DNA from: Micromonospora sp045209745
Lineage (GTDB): Bacteria; Actinomycetota; Actinomycetes; Mycobacteriales; Micromonosporaceae
Reading direction: 5' to 3'
Assembly (NCBI RefSeq): GCF_045209745.1
Contig: NZ_CP109273.1
Span: 2,976,001 to 3,040,000, forward strand
DNA length: 64,000 nt
The notes under the pieces are model-generated. The model worked only from the letters and a program-made list of their open reading frames with translations, ran no database searches and was not told the DNA's origin. Numbering within the stretch: the stretch's first letter is position 1; each line of letters opens with the position of its first letter. Position numbers and translations under genes: made by a program. Of the stretch, positions 57,807-64,000 are shown one piece after another.

Positions 57807-59092
57807 CAGTTCTCCCTCCAGGTGGCGACCCACCAGCGGGTGAGCAGGCCGGCGAGCAGGCCGGTGATCAGCCCGGCAACGGTGAGCAGGGCGAGCAGCA
57901 CCCAGCCCCGGCCGAGGTCCGGTCCGTCCGGTGCGGGCGCGGCAGCGACCACGTCGATGGTCAACTCCACCGGCATACCCGGGGTCGCCGCGGTGCCGGG
58001 GCGCGGGGCGAACGAGTTGCTCACGACGAGGCAGACGGTGGTGGGTTCGACGACTGGCGCGGAGGTCTCCGCGGTCTTTGCGGCATCCTCGTCGTCGTCG
58101 GCGGCGGCTGACCAGCGCAGCCCGGCGGAGAGCACATCGGCCCGCCCGCTGCCGGCGTCCGCGCCTCGGACCAGTTCCCGGCCGTCCGCTGCGGTGGCCC
58201 GCAGCAGCACCCCGTAGTCCCGGTTCACCGCTCGGTCCAGCGCCATGCTCACCGACGCCCGCAGCTCCTGCCCGGGGCGTACCGGCACCCGGTAGTAGCG
58301 GTGCTCGGAGAACGCCTCCCGGTCGGCGTACACACCGGGGGCGAGCAGCGGCGCCGAGTCGCAGGCGTTCGCGCCGCCGACCACGGTCGGGGCGCGGGTG
58401 TGCGTGTCGCCGGCCCGCTCGACGAGCTGTTTGATCCGGTCGGTCAGCTCCTCAGCGCTCTGCGCGGCGGTGTAGGTGCCGCCGGTCGCGCTGGCGATGC
58501 AGAGCAGCTGCCGGCGGACCTTCTCGTCGGGGGCCAGACCGAGGGTGTCGACGACCAGGCTGGTGCCCTGGGCGGCCAGCTCCCGGGCCACCTCGCACGG
58601 GTCCGGCGGGGCGCAGGTGTCCTCGCCGTCGGTGATCAGCACGATCCGCCGCGTCGTGGCTCCGGCGCCCAGGTCCTGTGCGGCGGAGCGCAGTGCGAGG
58701 CCGACCGGTGTGAATCCGGTCGGCCGCAGCGTCGCCACCGCGGCCTTGGCCGCGGACCGGTCCACCGGGCCGACCGGCACGATCTGCTGCGTGTCCTGGC
58801 AGCCGACCTTCTTGTCCTTGCCGCGGTAGGTCGCGCCGAGCACCCGGATGCCGAGCTGGGTTTCCTCCGGCAGTGCGTCCACGACCTCGTTGAAGGCCTG
58901 CTGTGCGACCGAGATCCGGCTGCGTCCGTCGATGTCGGCGGCGCGCATCGAGCCGCTGACGTCGAGCACCAGCTCGACCCGGGGCGGTTCGGGCGCCGGC
59001 TCCTCGTCGGCCTGGGCCGGGGCGGGCCCGGCCAGCGCGGTGGTCGCCAGCAGTCCGAGGAGGACAGCCGTCGATCGTCTGAAGTTGATCAC
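57806..59092 (-). CDS. secreted von Willebrand factor A protein with C-terminal anchor
   Basis: 428 aa. Signal peptide (STAVLLGLLATTALAGPAPAQA), VWA domain (about 35-235) with an intact MIDAS: DVSGSM, a Thr in TGFTPVG and ITDGED. A beta-rich domain (about 245-390; AFSEHRYYRVPVRPGQELRA) with a Cys pair and a C-terminal helix (WVLLALLTVAGLITGLLAGLL) follow. A surface metal-dependent adhesion or assembly protein, topology like the neighbour. The GTG start is 7 nt after TACACT. Confidence 0.85.
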   Translation of the reverse strand: MINFRRSTAVLLGLLATTALAGPAPAQADEEPAPEPPRVELVLDVSGSMRAADIDGRSRISVAQQAFNEVVDALPEETQLGIRVLGATYRGKDKKVGCQDTQQIVPVGPVDRSAAKAAVATLRPTGFTPVGLALRSAAQDLGAGATTRRIVLITDGEDTCAPPDPCEVARELAAQGTSLVVDTLGLAPDEKVRRQLLCIASATGGTYTAAQSAEELTDRIKQLVERAGDTHTRAPTVVGGANACDSAPLLAPGVYADREAFSEHRYYRVPVRPGQELRASVSMALDRAVNRDYGVLLRATAADGRELVRGADAGSGRADVLSAGLRWSAAADDDEDAAKTAETSAPVVEPTTVCLVVSNSFAPRPGTAATPGMPVELTIDVVAAAPAPDGPDLGRGWVLLALLTVAGLITGLLAGLLTRWWVATWREN

Positions 59093-59099
59093 GGCCCGC

Positions 59100-59105
59100 A
59101 GTGTA
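59100..59105 (-). promoter_or_regulatory. -10 box (TACACT) for the VWA gene
   Basis: Seven nt before the GTG at 59092; no Shine-Dalgarno. Confidence 0.45.
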
Positions 59106-59331
59106 GTGAGATCCACTTTGGATGATCGTCCGGGTGTCGGGCGTTCCGGCCCGGGCACCTCCGGCGAGGGCGAGGTGTGCCTCTGACCGGCTGTTTCCGC
59201 GCTCTGGGTCCACGTCAGGTCACCCTCGGTCAACTGCTAAAGGAGAGGCGTCGGCCCGGCCGACATCCGTCGGAAATCTGACCCAAGTTGCCCCGTTGTG
59301 CCGGTGGTGCGCGGTGGTTAAGCTCATCATG

Positions 59332-59377
59332 CGCGCCCCAATCGCCCGCTTCCCCCGTGGCAGGCGATCGGGGCGCG
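59332..59377 (+). terminator. 15-bp hairpin without an upstream gene
   Basis: CGCGCCCCAATCGCC pairs with GGCGATCGGGGCGCG at 14 of 15 positions, followed by CGTTTATGT. No plus-strand gene leads into it. Confidence 0.55.
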
Positions 59378-59387
59378 CGTTTATGTC

Positions 59388-59424
59388 AAAAGGGCCCGCA
59401 CGCTTCAAGCGTGCGGGCCCTTTT
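59388..59424. terminator. 18-bp bidirectional terminator
   Basis: AAAAGGGCCCGCACGCTT pairs with AAGCGTGCGGGCCCTTTT; only one unpaired base lies between the arms, so a 5-base TTCAA loop forms. Intrinsic terminator for the PMT gene on the minus strand, with A/T ends on both sides. Confidence 0.9.
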
Positions 59425-59458
59425 CCGTCGCGCTGTGCGGCGCGTCGCCTGTCGGTGC

Positions 59459-61168
59459 TTATATCCACCGACCGTCGAGCCACATCCGGGACAGCCAGTC
59501 CGAGTACGGAATCAACCGCCCGACGAAAATCGGATAGAAGTACGCGAAACAGAGCGCCACCAGCAGCACGTACGCCCCAGCCGCGACGCTGCCCACCAGT
59601 CGGCGTTCGTAACTCGGGTCGCCGGGGATTAGCGGCGCCACCTCACCCACGTCACCCCCGGCGGGAACGATCAGCGCGCCCAGCACGTACACCACGGCCA
59701 GCACCAGGAACGGCAGCGCCGGCGCGGCGTAGAACGAGAACATCGTGCGGCCCTCGAGGGCGAACCAGAACCAGGGCAGCAGCCCGGCCGCCACGCTCAG
59801 CAGGATCGCGCCGGCCCGCCAGTCCCGACGGGCCACGCCCAGCCAGGCCAGCGCCACGAGAGCGGGCAGGAACGACCACCAGAGCAGCGGGGTGCCGAGC
59901 AGCAGGATCTCCGAGGCGCAGCTCGGCGCGCCGCAGGCGCCGTCACCGGACCAGTGGAACGCCACCGGGCGACCCAGCAGCAACCACTGCCACGGCCACG
60001 ACTGGTATTTGTGTGCATCGTCGAGCTGGGCGTGGAAGCCGTACGCCGCACGGTGGTACTCGAAGAGGTTGATCAGCGGACCGATCACCGGGCGGTCGCT
60101 GAGCGGGGCGCTCGGGTAGGCCGACGCGAGCCGGTAGTAGCCGTCGTCGGTGAGCAGCCAGCCCGACCAGGTGGCGATGTAGGTGCCGACCATGAGCACG
60201 CCGGCGAGCACCAGCCAGGGCAGCTCGTCGAGCAGGGTGTCCCGCCAGGGCCGGCGGACCCCCGCCGAGCGGCGGACGCCGACCTCCCAGAGGAGCACCA
60301 GCAGCGCGAAGGCCGGTACGAAATACAGCGCGCTCCACTTCACCGCGCAGGCGCAGCCGAGCAGCACCCCGGCCGCCAACCGCCACCACGGCCAGGTGCG
60401 CCAACCGGTCGGCGGCCGGCCGGCGCGGCCCGACTGGCTCGGGTCGAGCCCGTCGTCCAGCGCCCGCGCCCAGCGGCGTCGGCGGGCGTCCCGATCGAGC
60501 ACCAACGCGCCGAACGCGGCCAGCACGAAGAACAGCAGGAAGATGTCGAGCAGCGCCGCGCGGGACAGCACCAGGTGGAAGCCGTCCAGGGCGAGCAGCA
60601 GGCCGGCCGCGCAGCCGAGGACCGTCGAGCGGAACATCCGTCGACCGATGCGGACCAGCAGCAACACCGACAGGGTGCCGATCACGGCCGCCGAGAACCG
60701 CCAGCCGAACTCCGGCGCGGTGGTGATCAGGTGCCCAGGGACGGAGACCTTCGACTCCACGTCCTGATAGCCGAAGGCCCACTCGCCGAGGCCGATCAGC
60801 CACTTGCCCAGCGGCGGGTGCACCACGTACGACGGGCCGTTGTCCTTGTAGTTCCACTCGACGCCGCGGCTGATCAGCCCGTAGGCGTCCTTGGCGTAGT
60901 ACGTCTCGTCGAAGATCTTGCCCTTCGGGCTGGACAGCCCGACGAAGCGCAGGATCGCCGCGATGGCCACCACCACAGCCGTGGCCAGCCAGGAGAACCG
61001 GTCCAGTTGGGTGTCGACGGTGGCGAACCGTCGCCGGACCACGGCGGACAAACCGCCGCCACTGGCATGTGGTGCCGTTGGCTCCTGGTTGGTGCTGGGC
61101 TCGCCCGTCACCTCGACCATCCTGGTCGGGTCGGCGCTCGGGCTCTGCGCTGTCGACGCACTCGTCAC
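59459..61168 (-). CDS. pmt: protein O-mannosyltransferase (PMT family, GT39)
   Basis: 569 aa, about 11 helices. The catalytic first loop has KGKIFDETYYAKDAYGLI (DE motif) and VVHPPLGKWLIGLGEWAFGY; RFSAAVIGTLSVLLLVRIGR follows. Matches the Rv1002c family, which mannosylates secreted proteins co-translocationally from polyprenyl-phosphomannose. Thr/Pro-rich surface proteins in this window (2186, 43196) would be plausible substrates. The GTG at 61168 was chosen because TACGAT (61175-61180) lies 6 nt upstream. Divergent from rsmI. Confidence 0.92.
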   Translation of the reverse strand: MTSASTAQSPSADPTRMVEVTGEPSTNQEPTAPHASGGGLSAVVRRRFATVDTQLDRFSWLATAVVVAIAAILRFVGLSSPKGKIFDETYYAKDAYGLISRGVEWNYKDNGPSYVVHPPLGKWLIGLGEWAFGYQDVESKVSVPGHLITTAPEFGWRFSAAVIGTLSVLLLVRIGRRMFRSTVLGCAAGLLLALDGFHLVLSRAALLDIFLLFFVLAAFGALVLDRDARRRRWARALDDGLDPSQSGRAGRPPTGWRTWPWWRLAAGVLLGCACAVKWSALYFVPAFALLVLLWEVGVRRSAGVRRPWRDTLLDELPWLVLAGVLMVGTYIATWSGWLLTDDGYYRLASAYPSAPLSDRPVIGPLINLFEYHRAAYGFHAQLDDAHKYQSWPWQWLLLGRPVAFHWSGDGACGAPSCASEILLLGTPLLWWSFLPALVALAWLGVARRDWRAGAILLSVAAGLLPWFWFALEGRTMFSFYAAPALPFLVLAVVYVLGALIVPAGGDVGEVAPLIPGDPSYERRLVGSVAAGAYVLLVALCFAYFYPIFVGRLIPYSDWLSRMWLDGRWI

Positions 61169-61174
61169 CCGGCG

Positions 61175-61180
61175 ATCGTA
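61175..61180 (-). promoter_or_regulatory. -10 box (TACGAT) for leaderless pmt
   Basis: Six nt before the GTG at 61168; fixes the start among several in-frame codons. Confidence 0.5.
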
Positions 61181-61252
61181 GGCTGCCAACGTGTCCGGTG
61201 GCGTCCGTCGTCCCTGATACCGGTATTCGCAGTCAATGAAGGAGACGAACTC

Positions 61253-62101
61253 GTGGGTGAAATGTCCGAAGCTGGGCGCCTGATCCTGCTCGGTGCCCCG
61301 CTCGGCAACCCCGCCGACGCCTCGGCCCGGTTCCGGGAGGTGCTGATCAGCGCCGACGTGGTCGCGGCAGAGGACACTCGCCGGCTGACCCGGTTGGCCC
61401 GCGATCTCGACATCACTGTCGGCGGTCGAATCGTCTCCTACTTCGAGGGCAACGAGGAGCGGCGTACCCCCGAGCTGGTCGAGGTCATCCTCGGCGGGTA
61501 CGTGGTGGCACTGGTCACCGACGGGGGGATGCCAAGCGTCTCGGACCCCGGCTACCGGCTGGTCCGGGCCGCGTTGGACGTCGGGGCGCCGGTCACCGTC
61601 GCCCCCGGGCCGAGCGCGGTCACCACCGCACTGGCGGTCTCCGGGCTGCCCTGCGACCGGTTCTGCTTCGAGGGCTTCCTGCCCCGCACCCCCGGTGCCC
61701 GCCGATCCCGGTTGCGGGCGCTCGCCGCCGAGGAGCGCACCCTGGTCTTCTTCGAGGCCCCGCACCGGATCGGTGCGGCCCTCACCGACCTGGCCGACGC
61801 CTTCGGCGCCCAACGGCCGGCCGCGCTCTGCCGTGAGCTCACCAAAACCTACGAGGAGGTCCTTCGCCGCCCCCTCGGCGAGCTGGCCCGGTGGGCCGCC
61901 GAAGGCAACCCGCGCGGAGAGATCACCCTGGTGGTGGCCGGGGCGCCGGTGCAGGCCCCGGAACGCCCCGACGACGAGACCCTGCGCGCGGCGGTCGCCG
62001 AGCGGGAGGCCGCCGGCCGGTCCCGCCGCGACGCCATCACCGACGTCGCCACCGAGTACGCGCTGCGCCGCCGGGACGTCTACACGATCGTGCACAGCTG
62101 A
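61253..62101 (+). CDS. rsmI: 16S rRNA 2'-O-ribose C1402 methyltransferase
   Basis: 282 aa tetrapyrrole-methylase fold: LILLGAPLGNPADASARFRE, AAEDTRRLTRLARD, VALVTDGGMPSVSDPGYRLV, AVTTALAVSGLPCDRFCFEG and LVFFEAPHRI. RsmI methylates the ribose of C1402 in the decoding centre. GTG with GGAG 8 nt upstream; an ATG at 61262 is the alternative. Divergent from pmt as in M. tuberculosis Rv1002c-Rv1003. Confidence 0.95.
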   Translation: MGEMSEAGRLILLGAPLGNPADASARFREVLISADVVAAEDTRRLTRLARDLDITVGGRIVSYFEGNEERRTPELVEVILGGYVVALVTDGGMPSVSDPGYRLVRAALDVGAPVTVAPGPSAVTTALAVSGLPCDRFCFEGFLPRTPGARRSRLRALAAEERTLVFFEAPHRIGAALTDLADAFGAQRPAALCRELTKTYEEVLRRPLGELARWAAEGNPRGEITLVVAGAPVQAPERPDDETLRAAVAEREAAGRSRRDAITDVATEYALRRRDVYTIVHS

Positions 62102-62125
62102 CCGAACCTCGGCGGCGGTGCGGGC

Positions 62126-63172
62126 TCACCAGGCGGCGACCAGGAAGCCGACGGTGATCAGCACCGGACCGGCGATGGCGGTGGCCATCGCCCAGCGGCG
62201 GTGCCGGCGGCCGGGTAGTCGGGCCGACCCGGTCCACCGGACGATGCCGGCGGTGCAGCCCAGCACCACCAGCAGTCCGGGCAGCCAGTGCAGGTGCCGG
62301 TCCACGCCGACGCCCGCGTACGCGGTGCCGCCGTCCGGGCCGGTCATCCGTGCCCGTAGCGGCGTCCCGGGAGCGTCGCCTCCGGCGAGGACGCCGCTGA
62401 CCCGTACACCGTGCGCGATGAACCGCCCGTCCTCCGCCGTGAAGATCCCCCGGCACCGCAGGGTGAGCCCGCCGCCGGTGCAGTCGTCGATCACCACCGT
62501 ACCCGTTCGGGCGTGCCCGACCGCGAGCCAGAACGGGCCGGTGCTGACCCAGGCGAAGAAGGCCGTGACCAGGCTCAACGCCACCAGCGCGGCGAGCCCG
62601 GGCAGCGGATCCGGCGGTGGGGCCGGACGGCCCGCTGCCCGGCGCCACGCCCGGCGGAAGCTGCGATCCCGCTCCGGCGCCGGGTCCTTCCGGACCGGGG
62701 TGCCGTCCCAGTGCACCTGCTCGATCGGCGCCCAGAAGACCCCGTCATCGTCGGGCGTGTCGCCGTCGGGCCGGGGGCCCCGGTGCCGGCGGTTCTGCTG
62801 GCGTACCGGCACTCGACGCGGCACCGCGTCCACCGGCGCCCCGGTGGTCGGCTCCACCTCGACGGCCTCCGCGGGCTCTGCGGCGGCGGGCGCCGAGCCG
62901 ACCGTCAAACCTGGTGAGCCGGGCCGGGCCGGGCTGGGTACGGGTGCCGCCGGGGTCGGACGGGCCGGAGTGGGCGGCGGCGCGGCCGGCGTGGGCCGGG
63001 CCGGGGTGGCGGCGATCTCTCCCGGACCGCTGCGCCTCGGCGCGGTCGCTCGCCCCGACGGCGCCTGTTGCTCCGCTGGCCGATCGGCGGCAGGCCCGGG
63101 GGCGGGGCTCGGTCGTAGGGGGGGACGATCCTCGTGGTCCCGCGCCGCTCGTCTGCCAGTCACGACGTTCAT
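62126..63172 (-). CDS. membrane protein with long Pro/Ala-rich N-terminus
   Basis: 348 aa. Residues 1-180 are low-complexity with PARPTPAAP repeats and an FWAPIEQVHWDGTPV motif. Membrane helices follow (LPGLAALVALSLVTAFFAWV, HWLPGLLVVLGCTAGIVRW, ATAIAGPVLITVGFLVAAW) with an extracytoplasmic loop containing DDCTGGGLTLRCRGIF (Cys pair). Function unknown. Convergent with rsmI and divergent from metG. Confidence 0.75.
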   Translation of the reverse strand: MNVVTGRRAARDHEDRPPLRPSPAPGPAADRPAEQQAPSGRATAPRRSGPGEIAATPARPTPAAPPPTPARPTPAAPVPSPARPGSPGLTVGSAPAAAEPAEAVEVEPTTGAPVDAVPRRVPVRQQNRRHRGPRPDGDTPDDDGVFWAPIEQVHWDGTPVRKDPAPERDRSFRRAWRRAAGRPAPPPDPLPGLAALVALSLVTAFFAWVSTGPFWLAVGHARTGTVVIDDCTGGGLTLRCRGIFTAEDGRFIAHGVRVSGVLAGGDAPGTPLRARMTGPDGGTAYAGVGVDRHLHWLPGLLVVLGCTAGIVRWTGSARLPGRRHRRWAMATAIAGPVLITVGFLVAAW

Positions 63173-63306
63173 TGCACACCGGTCCGGGAGGCGGAACGGG
63201 CAGCTGAGCCGCGTGTCGGCGACAAATCGGACCGTTGGGCGGGGTGGCCGGCCCGGTCCGCCGGCCCGGCACCCCTATTGGTTCGCGGACGCCCCGGACG
63301 GGTCAC

Positions 63307-63312
63307 TAGGCT
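63307..63312 (+). promoter_or_regulatory. -10 box (TAGGCT) for leaderless metG
   Basis: Eight nt before the ATG at 63321; no Shine-Dalgarno. Confidence 0.5.
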
Positions 63313-63320
63313 TGCTGCTC

Positions 63321-64000
63321 ATGAGTCATGTTCTCGCGGCAGTGGCCTGGCCGTACGCCAACGGCCCCCGCCACATCGGCCACGTCTCCGGTTTCGGCGT
63401 ACCCTCCGACGTCTTCGCCCGGTACATGCGGATGGCCGGTCACGACGTGCTCATGGTCTCCGGCACCGACGAGCACGGCACCCCGATCCAGGTGCAGGCC
63501 GACGCCGACGGGGTGACCCCGCGCGAGCTGGCCGACCGGTACAACAGGGTGATCGTGGAGGACCTGCACGGCCTCGGGCTCACCTACGACCTGTTCACCC
63601 GCACCACCACCCGCAACCACTACGCGGTGGTGCAGGAACTGTTCGAGGGGATGTACCGCAACGGCTACATCGTGCCGAAGACCACCATGGGCGCCATCTC
63701 CCCGTCCACCGGGCGCACCCTGCCCGACCGGTACATCGAGGGCACCTGCCCGATCTGCGGGTACGACAGCGCCCGCGGCGACCAGTGCGACAACTGCGGC
63801 AACCAGCTCGACCCGATCGACCTGATCGACCCGAAGTCGCGGATCAACGCGGAGACCCCGAAGTTCATCGAGACCGAGCATTTCTTCCTGGACCTGCCCG
63901 CCCTGGCCGAGGTGCTGCGGCAATGGCTGGACACCCGGGAGGGGTGGCGGCCCAATGTGCTGCGGTTCTCCCGCAACCTGCTCGACGACCTCCAGCCCCG
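63321..64000 (+). CDS. metG: methionyl-tRNA synthetase (5' part)
   Basis: First 226 codons; the gene leaves the window. WPYANGPRHIGHVSGFGVPS (HIGH motif), SGTDEHGTPI, and the zinc knuckle CPICGYDSARGDQCDNCGNQ, so it is the long zinc-containing MetG1 type. Charges tRNA-Met. Same gene order as M. tuberculosis (pmt, rsmI, ... metS), though in the opposite orientation relative to rsmI there. Leaderless ATG. Confidence 0.95.
   Translation, partial: MSHVLAAVAWPYANGPRHIGHVSGFGVPSDVFARYMRMAGHDVLMVSGTDEHGTPIQVQADADGVTPRELADRYNRVIVEDLHGLGLTYDLFTRTTTRNHYAVVQELFEGMYRNGYIVPKTTMGAISPSTGRTLPDRYIEGTCPICGYDSARGDQCDNCGNQLDPIDLIDPKSRINAETPKFIETEHFFLDLPALAEVLRQWLDTREGWRPNVLRFSRNLLDDLQP

Larger units (their letters stand above)
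59093..59458. other. 366-bp intergenic region with tandem hairpins
   Basis: No convincing gene. It carries the VWA promoter (TACACT, 59100-59105), then about 230 bp without a clear feature, then hairpins 59332-59377 and 59388-59424. The first hairpin is followed by CGTTTATG on the plus strand, as if ending a short plus-strand transcript. Confidence 0.5.

Noticed and set aside
1..64000. Prophage, integrative element or biosynthetic gene cluster
   Set aside because: No integrase, terminase, capsid, relaxase, NRPS, PKS or terpene synthase genes; gene content is core-like throughout.

Overview
The window is very GC-rich, densely coded actinobacterial chromosome, probably from Micromonospora or a close Micromonosporaceae relative. 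Supporting signs are GTG/TTG starts, paired SigE-type ECF sigma genes followed by large membrane-anchored proteins, an F420-type (LLM) oxidoreductase, a MpaB-type oxygenase and DUF3117. From memory of gene order, two blocks match Mycobacterium tuberculosis: about 4.2-17.6 kb (folP2, DivIVA protein, tagA, DUF3117, O-methyltransferase, htrA, tatB, mrp, DUF1003, MgtE_N/CBS; the Rv1207-Rv1232c neighbourhood) and about 44.2-64 kb (ruc, formyl-THF cyclo-ligase, galU, glp/moeA, rimJ, glpR/sepX, PMT, rsmI, metG; the Rv0991c-Rv1007c neighbourhood). No transposase, phage gene, CRISPR array, rRNA or secondary-metabolite cluster is visible.

Layout. 0-4.2 kb: end-on korA/korB (2-oxoacid:ferredoxin oxidoreductase), a cell-surface protein and an orphan nuoA. 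4.2-9.9 kb: folP2, small envelope/cell-cycle proteins, tagA, a PaaX regulator with an enoyl-CoA hydratase, and DUF3117. 10-17.6 kb: leucyl aminopeptidase, O-methyltransferase, HtrA protease, TatB, Mrp, DUF1003 and MgtE_N/CBS. 17.6-27.6 kb: PhzF-like protein, HAD phosphatase, a sigma/propeller operon, two SDRs, a CitE-type lyase, two DUF4190 proteins and an acyl-CoA dehydrogenase. 27.6-33.7 kb: membrane and CoA-binding proteins, a DCC/HTTM module, thioredoxin, a MaoC hydratase and a SpoU methyltransferase. 33.7-43 kb: a second sigma/propeller operon, PHP phosphoesterase, MarC, RecB-like nuclease, MpaB oxygenase, FurA and DUF2231. 43-52 kb: a repeat-rich stretch, the redox chaperone Ruc, a GGDEF diguanylate cyclase and the galU-glp-rimJ-glpR cell-division group. 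52-64 kb: tRNA-Ala, nucleoside deaminase/LLM operon, Lrp regulator, phosphopantetheinyl transferase, a VWA/secreted-protein operon, protein O-mannosyltransferase, RsmI and the start of metG.

The most notable non-coding signals are: (i) about twenty start codons preceded 6-8 nt upstream by a TANNNT hexamer and lacking a Shine-Dalgarno, which points to widespread leaderless transcription; (ii) a 164-bp MITE-like element with 21-bp inverted ends just after rimJ; (iii) a duplicated segment in which a GGCCC unit has grown from 2 to 13 copies; (iv) two copies 8 kb apart of an ~81-bp palindromic repeat; and (v) paired consensus DnaA boxes. The housekeeping genes look ordinary. Novelty is most likely in the two sigma-factor/propeller operons, the VWA operon, the DCC/HTTM module and these intergenic elements.
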